In this document: piece by piece, positions 51,555 to 60,508 of the stretch
Position numbering within the stretch: position 1 is the first letter of the stretch
How the letters are laid out: every line of letters starts with the position of its first letter
From: Streptomyces spectabilis
GTDB taxonomy: Bacteria > Actinomycetota > Actinomycetes > Streptomycetales > Streptomycetaceae
DNA length: 64,000 nucleotides
Assembly: GCF_008704795.1 (NCBI RefSeq)
Contig: NZ_CP023690.1
Location: 1,550,001-1,614,000 of the forward strand
Direction: 5' to 3'
The notes under the pieces: generated by a model
Told to the model about the DNA's origin: nothing
Databases searched by the model: none
Seen by the model: the letters and a program-made list of their open reading frames with translations, nothing else
Program-made: the position numbers and the translations under genes

Positions 51555-52093
51555 CCCGCCCCGCCGCCCGCCCGGTCGTCCCCGAGCCGCTCGACACCGA
51601 CCGGCTCGTCCTCGAACCCCTGCGCCTCGCGCACGCCGAGGAGATGGCCGCCGTCCTCGCCGACCCGGCCCTGCACGCGTTCATAGGGGGCGCCCCGGAC
51701 GACCTCGACGCGCTGCGGGCCCGGTACGCGCGCATGCTCGCCGGGTCCCCCGAGCCCGGCGTCTCCTGGTGCAACTGGGTCGTCCGGGTCCGGGCCGACG
51801 ACCGCCTCGCGGGCACCGTGCAGGCGACCGTCACGCCGGGACCCGGGCCCGGTGAGCTGACCGCCGATGTGGCGTGGGTGGTGGGCACGCCGTGGCAGGG
51901 CCGCGGCATCGCGGCGGAGGCGGCGCGGGCCCTCACCGGCTGGCTGCTCGGGCACCCGGAGGTGATGTCGGTGAGCGCGCACATCCACCCCGAGCACGCC
52001 GCGTCCGCCGGCGTGGCCCGCGCCGCCGGGCTCGCCCCCACCGCCGAACGACAGGCCGGCGAGGTCAAGTGGCGGCTCGTACGAGAACCTTGA
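51551..52093 (+). CDS. GNAT-family N-acetyltransferase
   Basis: 180 residues, RimJ/RimL-like: LDTDRLVLEPLRLAHAEEMAAVLAD, WCNWVVRVRADDRLAGTVQATV, then the acetyl-CoA region VAWVVGTPWQGRGIAAEAARALTGWL and VSAHIHPEHAASAGVARAAGLAP. The GTG start overlaps the stop of the F420-type oxidoreductase by four bases, so the two are co-translated. Substrate unknown. Confidence 0.87.
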   Translation: MTRPAARPVVPEPLDTDRLVLEPLRLAHAEEMAAVLADPALHAFIGGAPDDLDALRARYARMLAGSPEPGVSWCNWVVRVRADDRLAGTVQATVTPGPGPGELTADVAWVVGTPWQGRGIAAEAARALTGWLLGHPEVMSVSAHIHPEHAASAGVARAAGLAPTAERQAGEVKWRLVREP

Positions 52094-52204
52094 GGGGTGA
52101 GGACGCCGACCCGCCCCCCGCCCATGGGCGGGGATGACGGATGATCGTGTCAGCCACACCACAGAGCTGCACACAGCACCGCAAACGCAGAGAGGAACCA
52201 CCCC

Positions 52205-53608
52205 ATGGATGACCGCTTCGACGTCGTCGTGCTCGGAGCAGGACCCGGCGGTTACGTGGCCGCCATCCGCGCCGCCCAGCTGGGCAAGCGGGTAGCGGTC
52301 GTGGAGGAGAAGTACTGGGGCGGCGTCTGCCTCAACGTCGGCTGCATCCCGACGAAGGCCCTCCTGCGCAACGCCGAACTGGCCCATCTGTTCACGCACG
52401 AGGCCAAGACGTACGGCATCAAGGTCGACGGCGAGGTGTCCTTCGACTACGGCGAGGCCTTCCGGCGCAGCCGCACGGTCGCGGACGGCCGCGTCAAGGG
52501 CGTCCACTTCCTGATGAAGAAGAACAAGATCACGGAGTTCGACGGCCGGGGCACCTTCCTGGACGCGAACACCCTCCAGGTGGCCAAGTCGGACGGCACG
52601 ACCACCACGATCGGCTTCGACAACTGCGTCATCGCGACCGGCGCCACCCCGAAGCTGCTGCCCGGCACGCGCCGCAGCGACCGCGTGGTGACGTACGAGG
52701 AGCAGATCCTCGCCGACGAGCTGCCGCGCTCGATCGTGATCGCGGGCGCGGGCGCCATCGGCATCGAGTTCGCGTACGTCCTGCACAACTACGGCGTGAA
52801 GGTCACCATCGTCGAGTTCCTCGACCGCGTGGCCCCGCTAGAGGACGCGGACGTCTCCAAGGAGCTGGCCAAGCAGTACCGCAAGCTCGGCATCGACGTG
52901 CTGACGTCGACCCGGGTGGAGTCCATCGACGAGTCCGGCGAGCAGGTCCGCGTCACGGTCACGGGCAAGGACGGCAAGAGCCAGGTCCTGGAGGCCGACA
53001 AGGTGCTCCAGGCCATCGGCTTCGCGCCGAACGTCACCGGCTACGGCCTGGAGGCGACCGGCGTGGCGCTCACCGAGCGCGGCGCCATCGACGTCGACGG
53101 CCGCTGCCGTACGAACGTGCCGCACATCTACGCCATCGGCGACGTGACCGCCAAGCTGATGCTCGCGCACACCGCCGAGTCCATGGGCGTCGTGGCGGCC
53201 GAGACCATCGGGGACGCCGAGACGATGGAGCTCGACTACCCGATGATCCCGCGCGCCACCTACTCGCAGCCGCAGATCGCGAGCTTCGGCTGGACGGAGG
53301 CGCAGGCCAAGGAGAAGGGCTTCGACGTCAAGGTCGCCAAGTTCCCGTTCCAGGCGAACGGCAAGGCGCACGGCCTCGGTGACACCGTCGGCTTCGTCAA
53401 GATCATCAGTGATGCGAAGTACGGCGAGATCATCGGCGCCCACCTCATCGGCCCGGACGTCACCGAGCTGCTTCCCGAGCTGACCCTGGCCCAGCAGTGG
53501 GACCTCACGGTGCACGAGGTGGCCCGCAACGTGCACGCCCACCCGACCCTGGGCGAGGCCGTCAAGGAGGCCGTGCACGGCCTCGCCGGACACATGATCA
53601 ACTTCTGA
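52205..53608 (+). CDS. lpdA: dihydrolipoyl dehydrogenase (E3)
   Basis: FAD-dependent E3 component of 2-oxoacid dehydrogenase complexes, 467 residues. FAD site GAGPGG at 11-16, redox disulfide Cys42/Cys47 in [19 protein letters not shown] site [19 protein letters not shown], second FAD strand [18 protein letters not shown] and the C-terminal His-Glu pair in [16 protein letters not shown]. Housekeeping cytosolic enzyme; expressed as a single gene with its own strong terminator. Genes for E1 and E2 are not in the window. Confidence 0.97.
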   Translation: MDDRFDVVVLGAGPGGYVAAIRAAQLGKRVAVVEEKYWGGVCLNVGCIPTKALLRNAELAHLFTHEAKTYGIKVDGEVSFDYGEAFRRSRTVADGRVKGVHFLMKKNKITEFDGRGTFLDANTLQVAKSDGTTTTIGFDNCVIATGATPKLLPGTRRSDRVVTYEEQILADELPRSIVIAGAGAIGIEFAYVLHNYGVKVTIVEFLDRVAPLEDADVSKELAKQYRKLGIDVLTSTRVESIDESGEQVRVTVTGKDGKSQVLEADKVLQAIGFAPNVTGYGLEATGVALTERGAIDVDGRCRTNVPHIYAIGDVTAKLMLAHTAESMGVVAAETIGDAETMELDYPMIPRATYSQPQIASFGWTEAQAKEKGFDVKVAKFPFQANGKAHGLGDTVGFVKIISDAKYGEIIGAHLIGPDVTELLPELTLAQQWDLTVHEVARNVHAHPTLGEAVKEAVHGLAGHMINF

Positions 53609-53630
53609 TCCGGCGCCCGCGCCCTCCCCG

Positions 53631-53662
53631 TCCCCCGGGGCCGCAGCGGCGGCTCCGGGGGA
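53631..53662 (+). terminator. strong hairpin terminator of lpdA
   Basis: TCCCCCGGGGCCGC, loop AGCG, GCGGCTCCGGGGGA: 14-bp stem with one G-T wobble, 22 bases after the lpdA stop. Confidence 0.7.
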
Positions 53663-53746
53663 CCGCCCCGAGTGGCGGGCCCGCATGGTCGGACCGATCC
53701 TGGGCAGGATGTGATGTGCCTCGGGGGCGAGGAGAGGCAGTGGGTC

Positions 53747-55888
53747 ATGTTCTCTGCGCTGGGCCGGTTCGTGGTCCGCCGCCCCTGGTGGGTCATCCTC
53801 GCCTGGGTCGTCGCGGCCGCCGCCGTGATCTCGCTGGCACCGAAGCTCACCTCCAGCACCGACGAGGCGAGCTTCCTGCCCGGGCACTACGAATCCATCC
53901 GCGCCTCCGACCTCCAGGAGCGGGACTTCCCGCAGCAGGAGAACATCGGCGCGATCATCGTCTTCCAGCGCTCCGACGGCCGTCAGCTGACCCCCGCCGA
54001 CTCCGCCGGGGTCACCCGTGTCTCGAAGGACCTCCAGGCGAAGCAGGTCGAGGACGTCCAGGCCGTCACCCCCGGCGAGGTGTCGCCCAACAAGCGCGTG
54101 CAGACGGCCGTCGTGGCCATGCCGAAGATCACCAACCCCGAGGACACCAAGCAGCAGGACGCCGTCGAACAGCTCCGCAAGGACCTCAGGGCGGAGCTCA
54201 AGGGCACCGGCCTCAGCGCGGGCATCACCGGCTCGGCGGCGCAGGCGCTCGACGAGAGCGACGCGTCCGAGCGCGCGGGTCTGCTCGTCGGCGTCGGCAC
54301 GATCGTCATCATCATCGTGCTGCTGCTCGTGATCTTCCGCAGCCCCATCATCGCGCTGCTTCCCGTCGTCCTGATCGGTCTGATCTCCCCGATGGCGACG
54401 GGCCTGATCGCCTGGGCCAACAAAGCCTTCGACATGAAGGCCGACTCCTCCATCCAGGAGCTGCTCACCGTCGTCCTGTTCGGCGTCGGCACGGACTACA
54501 TCCTGTTCCTGCTCTTCCGCTACCGCGAAGCGCTGCGCGCGGGCGAGGACCCCAAGGGCGGCATGGTGCACGCCGTGGAGCGGGTCGGCGAGGCCATCAC
54601 CTCGGCGGCGGGCGCCGTCATCGTCGCCTTCGCCGCGCTCACGCTCTCCTCGCTCGGCATGCTGCGCTCGATGGGGCCCGCGCTCGCGATCGCCGTGTTC
54701 CTGACCCTGCTCGCGGGGCTCACCCTGGTCCCGGCCGTGGTGTCGCTGCTCGGCACGAAGGTGTTCTGGCCCTCGAAGTCCTGGCAGCGGGAGCCGCAGG
54801 GCACGGGCTTCGCCAGGCTCGGCGCCTCCATCGCCCGCAGGCCCGCCGTGTGGGCGGTCGTATCGGCCCTGTTCATGGGCGTCCTGGCGCTCGGCGCGCT
54901 CGGCTACAAGGCGAACTTCGACCTCGCCGGGTCCTCGCTGCCCAAGGACAAGGAGTCCATCGTCTGGCAGGACAACTTGGAGAAGGGCTTCCCCGCGGGA
55001 ACCACCGACCCGACGTTCGTGTATCTGACGTCCACCGGCGACCGGCCGCTGGCGGCGGGTCAACCAGCCGCGTTCCGCAAGCAGTTGGCGTCCGTCGACG
55101 GGGTGGGCTCGGTGGCCGCGCCGCGGGTCAGCAAGGACGGCACGACCGCGTCGTACTCGGTGGTGCTCGCCGATCCGCCCGCCTCCGAGAAGGCCCTGGC
55201 CACCATCAAGGACCAGCTGCGGCCCGCGGCCCACGACGACGCGCCGGACGGCACCGAGGCGCTGGTCGGCGGCACGACGGCGGTGTACGTCGACATCAAC
55301 AAGGCCGTGGACCGCGACTATTCGGTCGTCTTCCCGGTCGCCGCGATCGCCATCATGGTGATCCTCGGCCTGCTGCTGCGCAGCCTGGTCGCGCCGTGGT
55401 ACCTGATGCTGTCGGTGGCCCTCGGCTTCGGCGCGACGCTCGGCGCGACGTCGCTCATCTTCCAGCAGATCGGCAGCCAGCCCGGCCTGATGTTCATGCT
55501 GCCCGTGATCATGTACTTGTTCGTGGTCGCGCTCGGCACGGACTACAACATCCTGATGGTCTCGCGCCTTCGCGAGGAGGCCCGCGAGGGCCGCGACCCG
55601 CACGACGCGGCGGGCACCGCGGTCCGGCACTCGGGCCCGACCATCGGCTCGGCGGGCGTGATCCTCGCGGGGACGTTCGCCACGCTGATGCTCGCGGGCA
55701 ACTCGACGCTCTCCCAGATGGGTTTCTCCCTGTCCTTCGGCATCGCGATCGCCGCGTTCGTCATGGCGATGCTCTTCACCCCCGCCCTCACGGCCCTCAT
55801 CGGGCACGCGGCGTGGTGGCCGGGGCACGGGGACCGGGCTTCCGACGCGGGTGAACGGGGCCGCGCACGGGAGGAGTCGCACCGCTGA
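53747..55888 (+). CDS. MMPL/RND-type membrane transporter
   Basis: 713 residues, about 12 membrane segments in two halves, each with a large outer loop. First half: RFVVRRPWWVILAWVVAAAAVISLAPKL shortened, GTIVIIIVLLLVIFRSP, GVGTDYILFLLFRYREAL with the Asp of proton relay. Second half: AIMVILGLLLRSLVAPWYLM, LGTDYNILMVSRLREEAREG and FGIAIAAFVMAMLFTPALTALIG. MMPL proteins of actinobacteria export lipids or lipid-linked natural products. ATG 53747 was chosen because the first membrane helix follows and GGAGAGG lies upstream. Cargo unknown. Confidence 0.9.
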   Translation: MFSALGRFVVRRPWWVILAWVVAAAAVISLAPKLTSSTDEASFLPGHYESIRASDLQERDFPQQENIGAIIVFQRSDGRQLTPADSAGVTRVSKDLQAKQVEDVQAVTPGEVSPNKRVQTAVVAMPKITNPEDTKQQDAVEQLRKDLRAELKGTGLSAGITGSAAQALDESDASERAGLLVGVGTIVIIIVLLLVIFRSPIIALLPVVLIGLISPMATGLIAWANKAFDMKADSSIQELLTVVLFGVGTDYILFLLFRYREALRAGEDPKGGMVHAVERVGEAITSAAGAVIVAFAALTLSSLGMLRSMGPALAIAVFLTLLAGLTLVPAVVSLLGTKVFWPSKSWQREPQGTGFARLGASIARRPAVWAVVSALFMGVLALGALGYKANFDLAGSSLPKDKESIVWQDNLEKGFPAGTTDPTFVYLTSTGDRPLAAGQPAAFRKQLASVDGVGSVAAPRVSKDGTTASYSVVLADPPASEKALATIKDQLRPAAHDDAPDGTEALVGGTTAVYVDINKAVDRDYSVVFPVAAIAIMVILGLLLRSLVAPWYLMLSVALGFGATLGATSLIFQQIGSQPGLMFMLPVIMYLFVVALGTDYNILMVSRLREEAREGRDPHDAAGTAVRHSGPTIGSAGVILAGTFATLMLAGNSTLSQMGFSLSFGIAIAAFVMAMLFTPALTALIGHAAWWPGHGDRASDAGERGRAREESHR

Positions 55889-56003
55889 GCGGCGGCTGCG
55901 CACGGGCCACGACGCGCATGCCCACCAGGAGCACGATCGGCCCGGCCCGCGCGCCGAACACGGCCTCGCCAAAAGGGAGTAGGGGGCTCTGGGGAGCGCG
56001 GCG

Positions 56004-56009
56004 CATACT
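56004..56009 (+). promoter_or_regulatory. -10 element, leaderless
   Basis: CATACT, six bases, then ATG 56016; no ribosome site. Confidence 0.45.
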
Positions 56010-56015
56010 GACGTC

Positions 56016-56336
56016 ATGGAGTTCGCCGTCTTCATGACCCTGCCCGGCCTCGTCATCGTGCTGACCCTCGTGGCCTTCGTGGACCAACTGCTGCTCCGCG
56101 CCGGGCGCGCCGGACTGCTGCCCTGGCGGAACAGCGCCCGCCAGGGCCAGATATCGGCGACCGGCTTCGAGCAGCTGCACGCCAGCTTCTCACCGGGCAA
56201 ACAGAGCGAGCTCAAGGAGCGCCAGTCCTCCCTGGTGATGCGGGACGACGAGGAGGACGGCGCACCGCCGCACCGCACGGCGGTGGACCTGGACGGCGGC
56301 GTCGCGACGGTCCGACTGCCCCGGCGCGGCCGGTAG
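56016..56336 (+). CDS. small membrane protein, DUF6191-like
   Basis: 106 residues. One N-terminal membrane helix (FMTLPGLVIVLTLVAFVDQLLLRAG), then a cytoplasmic segment with ATGFEQLHASFSPGKQSELKERQSSLVMRDDEEDGAPPH shortened to its core GFEQLHASFSPGK, which is conserved in small Streptomyces proteins of this kind. The tail is acidic then basic. Probably leaderless. Function unknown. Confidence 0.7.
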   Translation: MEFAVFMTLPGLVIVLTLVAFVDQLLLRAGRAGLLPWRNSARQGQISATGFEQLHASFSPGKQSELKERQSSLVMRDDEEDGAPPHRTAVDLDGGVATVRLPRRGR

Positions 56337-56350
56337 TCGATCTTCGCGGT

Positions 56351-56356
56351 TAGGGT
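56351..56356 (+). promoter_or_regulatory. -10 element, leaderless
   Basis: TAGGGT, six bases, then ATG 56363; no ribosome site. Confidence 0.5.
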
Positions 56357-56362
56357 CGGGCC

Positions 56363-56842
56363 ATGGCTGACGACTGGAGAACGGACCGGATCGGGGCCGC
56401 CCTGCGCGGCGAGAACCCCACGGTGCTGCGGCAGCTCGACGCGGGCTTCGCGGTGATCGGCGACGTGCAGTTCCTGCCGGGCTACTCGGTCCTGCTCGTG
56501 GACGAGCCCGGCGTGCTGCGCCTGTCCGATCTGCCGCGGAGCAAGCGGCTCGCGTTCCTGGCCGACATGGACCGGCTCGGCGAGGCCGTCGAGCGCGCGT
56601 GCCGACGCCTGGATCCGGCGTTCCGCCGGGTCAACCTGGAGATCCTGGGGAACACCGATCCGTTCCTGCACGCCCATGTCTGGCCCCGGTACGCCTGGGA
56701 GGCGGACGAGTTGGCGGGCAAGCCGGTGTGGCTGTACCCGCAGGGGCACTGGCGCGACGCGCGGTTCGGGCTCGGGCCGCGGCACGACGTCCTGCGGGAG
56801 GCGATCGGCGGCGAACTGGACCGGTTGCCGACGGCCGAGTGA
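56363..56842 (+). CDS. HIT-like nucleotide hydrolase/transferase
   Basis: 159 residues. The HIT-type motif is FLHAHVWPRYAW. Aligned to the canonical HxHxHxx-P, the last two His are present (about 103 and 105) and the first is Phe101, so catalysis through the third His is still possible. GYSVLLVDEPGVLRLSDLP matches the first strand pair. Similar actinobacterial proteins are annotated as diadenosine-polyphosphate hydrolases. Leaderless start. Ends 27 bases from the convergent MFS gene. Confidence 0.78.
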   Translation: MADDWRTDRIGAALRGENPTVLRQLDAGFAVIGDVQFLPGYSVLLVDEPGVLRLSDLPRSKRLAFLADMDRLGEAVERACRRLDPAFRRVNLEILGNTDPFLHAHVWPRYAWEADELAGKPVWLYPQGHWRDARFGLGPRHDVLREAIGGELDRLPTAE

Positions 56843-56869
56843 GCCCACTCGGCCGGGCGCTGGCGCCCC

Positions 56870-58159
56870 TCAGCCCCCGCCGCCCGGCACCGCGCGGCCC
56901 GTGCGGGTACGGCCGATGCCCGTGACAGTGCCGGTCAGGGCCACGGCCACGACGCACGCGCCGACGGTCAGACACACGGCGCGGACGCCCCACGCCCCGG
57001 CCGCCGCGGTGACGGCGGCCGCACCGATCGGGCCGAGGGCGTTGTGGAGGGTCCAGAAGGACGAGGTGACCCGACCCAGGAGGTGACTGGGCGTCACTTC
57101 CTGGCGCAGGGACATGGAGTTGATGCCCGCGACGCCGGTGCAGAAGAGCATCACGGCGGCGAGCACCGCCACCAGCGGCACGCTTCCGGCGAGCCCCAGA
57201 CAGGCCACGGCGGCCCCGGCGAGCGCGTTGACGCCGATCCAGCTCACCCCGAACCCGAGGCGCTCGCGCATCCGGTCGACGGCGAACGAAGCGCCGAGCG
57301 TACCGAGCGTACCGGCGGTCAGCACGGAGCCGACGGCGCCGTCCCCGTGCCCGAGGCCGTGTTTGACGTAGTAGACGATGACGTCGGTCAGGCCGTACGT
57401 GAGGAAGGTGAGCAGCGCGAGGAGCACCGTCAGCGGCCGCAGCACCGGGTGCTCCCACAGGAAGCGCGCCCCGGCGAGGAACTCCCGCCGCGCGCCGCCC
57501 CGTTCGGCCCCCTGGTCCGCTCCCATTTCCGCTGCCTCGGGCATCGGCCGTATGCGGACGAACAGGATGCCCACCGCCGATACCGCGAAGGTCGCGGCGT
57601 CGATGCCGAGCGCGGCGGCGGGCCCGAGCGCGGCCGCGACGATCCCGGCCAGCATGGGGCCGCCCGCGCTCGCGACGGCGTACACGCCGAAGAGGTGGCT
57701 GTTGGCCTTGAGGATCCGGCCGGGTCCCACGATGGCGGGCACCACCGTCACGTACGTCACCTGGAACAGCATCGCGAAGGCCCCGGCGACCGGCACGACC
57801 GTGTGGACCAGCCACAGCGGCGTCGCGAACAGCCACACGAGCGGGACCATGCCGAGGAGCACGCAGCGCGCGACATCGGCGAGCACCAGCAGGCGGCGCC
57901 GGTCCACCCGGTCGGCGACGACGCCCGCGAACAGGCCGGTGACGATCGAGGCGAGGCCGGTGAGCCCGGTGACGAGCCCCATCTGCGCCACCGAGCCGGT
58001 CTGGTGCAGCACGAGCAGTGGGATCGCCACGTGCGAGAAGGAGTCACCGAGCGCGGACAGGCCCTGGAGAGCCAGGAAGAGACGGTAGTTGGGGTCCGCC
58101 CACAGGCCGGCCGGGCCCGACGTCCGTGGTGTCCGGCGTGAGGTGTCCCGCCCCGCCAT
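56870..58159 (-). CDS. MFS transporter
   Basis: 429 residues, about 12 membrane segments. Motif A-like FAGVVADRVDRRRLLVLADVARC with preceding GLTGLASIVTGL is typical of the MFS_3 (enterobactin exporter-like) group. The start has YRLFLALQGLSALGDSFSHVAIPLLVL. GGAGGGGGAG lies before the ATG. A drug or siderophore exporter by family; substrate unknown. No adjacent regulator. Confidence 0.9.
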   Translation of the reverse strand: MAGRDTSRRTPRTSGPAGLWADPNYRLFLALQGLSALGDSFSHVAIPLLVLHQTGSVAQMGLVTGLTGLASIVTGLFAGVVADRVDRRRLLVLADVARCVLLGMVPLVWLFATPLWLVHTVVPVAGAFAMLFQVTYVTVVPAIVGPGRILKANSHLFGVYAVASAGGPMLAGIVAAALGPAAALGIDAATFAVSAVGILFVRIRPMPEAAEMGADQGAERGGARREFLAGARFLWEHPVLRPLTVLLALLTFLTYGLTDVIVYYVKHGLGHGDGAVGSVLTAGTLGTLGASFAVDRMRERLGFGVSWIGVNALAGAAVACLGLAGSVPLVAVLAAVMLFCTGVAGINSMSLRQEVTPSHLLGRVTSSFWTLHNALGPIGAAAVTAAAGAWGVRAVCLTVGACVVAVALTGTVTGIGRTRTGRAVPGGGG

Positions 58160-58213
58160 CCACTCCCCCTCCTGCGCCCGGGCTCGGGGCGCGGCCCACC
58201 GGCGGCGGCGCGG

Positions 58214-59026
58214 CTACCTCCCGGGCTCGCGCGTCCGGTCCTCGAACGCCGTCGCGAGATCTTGGGCGTCGGCGTACGAGAGTACGTCCCTGGGGCGTGC
58301 GGCGCCGCGAATAAACTCCTGGGCCACGTCCACCGCTTGCTGCACGGCCGCGCGGAACAACAGCGAGCCCGTGCTCACGCGCCGGACGCCGAGGTCCGCG
58401 AGGCGCGCGGGAGACGGACCGTCCGGCGCGTGCAGCACGTTCAGCGGTACGTCGAGGGCGCCGACGAGCGCGGCGATCACGGACTCGTCCCGCACCCCCG
58501 GCACGAACACGCCGTCCGCGCCCGCCCGTTGGTAGGCGGCGACGCGCCGCTCGGTCTCGGCCTCTCCCCCGGCGCCGAGCCAGTACGTGTCCGTGCGCGC
58601 GTTGACGAACAGGTCGGGCGCGGCGTCCTTCACCGCGCGGATCAGCGCGCACTGCGCGTCGACGGCCGTGAGGGTGCCGTCCGGGCGGCCGTCCTCCAGA
58701 TTCACCCCGACGACGCCCACCCCGGTCAGCTCGCGGGCCAGGTCCGCGACGTCCTCGGGCCGGTCGCTGAAGCCGCCCTCGATGTCGACGGTGATCAGGG
58801 CGGGCAGCCGGGCGATGCCGCGGGCGAGGCGCAGCGTCTCCTCGCGCGCGGCCCCGGTGGCGTCCGCCTTGCCCGCGGCGGCGGCGACGCCCAGGCTCGT
58901 CGTGCCGATCGCGGGGAATCCGGCGCGGGCGAGCGCGGCGGCGGACGCGTGGTCCCAGGCGTTGGGCAGCAACAGCGGCGAGCCGGTGCGGTGCAGGGCA
59001 CGGAAGGCTTCGTGGCGATCACTCAT
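58214..59026 (-). CDS. isocitrate lyase / PEP mutase-like protein
   Basis: 270 residues, PEP-mutase/ICL superfamily TIM barrel: LLLPNAWDHASAAALARAGFPAIGTTS, VDIEGGFSDRPEDVADLARELTGVGVVGVNLED shortened to VDIEGGF and GVVGVNLEDG (metal Asp/Glu), FVNARTDTYWLG, AGADGVFVPGVRDE and VPLNVLHAPDGPS. The Cys of isocitrate lyase (KKCGH) is absent, so it is not a true ICL. It may be a carboxy-PEP mutase-like or methylisocitrate-lyase-like C-C lyase of unknown substrate. ATG 59024-59026 preferred; a GTG three codons earlier is possible. Confidence 0.85.
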   Translation of the reverse strand: MSDRHEAFRALHRTGSPLLLPNAWDHASAAALARAGFPAIGTTSLGVAAAAGKADATGAAREETLRLARGIARLPALITVDIEGGFSDRPEDVADLARELTGVGVVGVNLEDGRPDGTLTAVDAQCALIRAVKDAAPDLFVNARTDTYWLGAGGEAETERRVAAYQRAGADGVFVPGVRDESVIAALVGALDVPLNVLHAPDGPSPARLADLGVRRVSTGSLLFRAAVQQAVDVAQEFIRGAARPRDVLSYADAQDLATAFEDRTREPGR

Positions 59027-59076
59027 GCAGCGCACTCTGCCAGAGGGGTCCGACAGGCCGGGGTCCGGCGGAGCGC

Positions 59077-59718
59077 TCAGCGCTGCCAGAGGAAGGCCGC
59101 GTCGCGGCAGCCGACGCAGTGGAAGACGTAACCGATGCCTCCGCCACCGAAGTTGGCCGAGGTGGCGAAGTCATAGCCCTCCTCGACCTGGGCCGTGAAC
59201 GCCATGCGCGCGGCGCAGCCGGGGCAGTGCGGGGTCTCGTCCCCCTGGATCCACGCGGGTTCGCCGCCGAGCTGGCCCTGCACCAGGAGCGAGGCCGCGT
59301 CGTCGGCCGCCCAGGCGTCGAGCGCCTCGGGGAAGCCCGCCGCGGCGACCTCCTCGGTGCGCAGCGCGCTCACCGCGCCGAGCCGGGTCTCCCCGCGCTC
59401 GGGGACGGCGGCCGGGGCGAGGCCTTCGGCGGCGAAGAGGTACGCGCGGTTGGCGCCGCCGGTGGCATCCCAGTCGTCACACATGCCGGGGTCGTTCTGG
59501 CACAGGAACACGGACACGACATCGCCGCGGCCACCCGGACCGTCCTCGGCCCCGTCGGTGCCCGCGCCGAGCGGCAGGTGCAGCAGGAACAGCAGCGCGC
59601 CGCCGCAGTCACGGCAGGTCGGCCACGCGAAGCCGGGCGGCACCAGCGGCACCCCGCCCGTCCGCGGCCCGGGCGCCTCGGCACCGGCCTCGCCCGCGTG
59701 GATCAGCAACGTCGTCAT
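59077..59718 (-). CDS. CxxC-containing protein, DUF1963-like
   Basis: 213 residues. Three CxxC pairs at 35-38 (CRDC), 165-168 (CPGC) and 201-204 (CVGC), plus single Cys at 73 and 80, suggest zinc binding. The start VPLVPPGFAWPTCRDCGGALLFLLHLPLG resembles DUF1963/YwqG-type proteins, as does the end GGGIGYVFHC. Leaderless: TAGGGT six bases before the ATG. Function unknown. Confidence 0.7.
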   Translation of the reverse strand: MTTLLIHAGEAGAEAPGPRTGGVPLVPPGFAWPTCRDCGGALLFLLHLPLGAGTDGAEDGPGGRGDVVSVFLCQNDPGMCDDWDATGGANRAYLFAAEGLAPAAVPERGETRLGAVSALRTEEVAAAGFPEALDAWAADDAASLLVQGQLGGEPAWIQGDETPHCPGCAARMAFTAQVEEGYDFATSANFGGGGIGYVFHCVGCRDAAFLWQR

Positions 59719-59724
59719 GGCGTC

Positions 59725-59730
59725 ACCCTA
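59725..59730 (-). promoter_or_regulatory. -10 element, leaderless
   Basis: TAGGGT on the minus strand, six bases, then ATG 59718. Confidence 0.5.
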
Positions 59731-59883
59731 AGACCGCCGCGAGGGCTGATCGAACCCCAACAGGAACCTGACAGCTTCCTCATAACTCCGCGCCAACCTG
59801 GCGACCGTGCCCGGCGGAACACCGGTGTCCGCCGCCCCCGCCGGGCACTCCTCCACGTACGAGCCGGAACGGAGCCCCACCAC

Positions 59884-60390
59884 ATGACCCACCGCGCCCA
59901 CGCCCGTCCCCACGCCCGCCCCCTGCGCGCCGCGTTCGTCGCCTCCGCCGTGGCCGCCGGGGTGCTCGCCTCCCCGGCCGCCATGGCCTTCGCCAGCGAG
60001 TCGACGCCGAAGCCGACGCCGAAGCCGACGCCGAAGCCGACGGCCGGTGTGGACACGCCCGCGCCCGAGGTCTCCAAGGAATCCGTCGCCAAGAAGCGGG
60101 CGGCGACGGAGGAGGCCCTGCGGGACGCCAAGGGCAAGCACGCCGCGCCGCGCGGCGGTGTCGCCGCCGGTGACAAGCCCGTCGTCAAGGAGTCGGGCAA
60201 GGCCGCGCCCGCGCCCGCGCAGACCAAGCCCACCGTGACTCCGAGGGGCGGCGTCGCCGCGGGCGAGCGGCCCGCGACGGGCGGCGACAACACCCCCGCC
60301 CTCATCGGCTCGGCGGCGGGCATCGCCCTGGTCGCGGGCGCGAGCACCCTGGTCCTGCGCCGCCGCGCCACCGGTCGCGCCCAGGGCTGA
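59884..60390 (+). CDS. wall-anchored protein with sortase-like signal
   Basis: 168 residues. Signal peptide (RAAFVASAVAAGVLASPAAMA), a proline repeat of KPTP units at about 43-53, then a low-complexity Lys/Ala/Glu region with two copies of PRGGVAAG (89-96 and 120-127). The C-terminus has RPATGG (129-134), a hydrophobic helix (ALIGSAAGIALVAGASTLVL) and the basic tail RRRATGR: the layout of a sortase substrate. The motif is xPxTG with Arg where Leu is usual. The next gene is a class F sortase, 118 bases away, which supports a substrate-enzyme pair. Confidence 0.78.
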   Translation: MTHRAHARPHARPLRAAFVASAVAAGVLASPAAMAFASESTPKPTPKPTPKPTAGVDTPAPEVSKESVAKKRAATEEALRDAKGKHAAPRGGVAAGDKPVVKESGKAAPAPAQTKPTVTPRGGVAAGERPATGGDNTPALIGSAAGIALVAGASTLVLRRRATGRAQG

Positions 60391-60508
60391 CCCCGGCCGC
60401 GAGAACCACCTCCTCCGCCGGGCACCGCGCCGTGAGCGCGGGTCCGGCCCGATCACGCGCGGTGGCGCCGCCTCTTGCCCGGGCGGCGCCACCGCGTCCG
60501 GAGTTCCC

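Noticed and set aside
58214..59026. True isocitrate lyase
   Set aside because: The KKCGH active-site motif is absent and the protein is about half the usual length.
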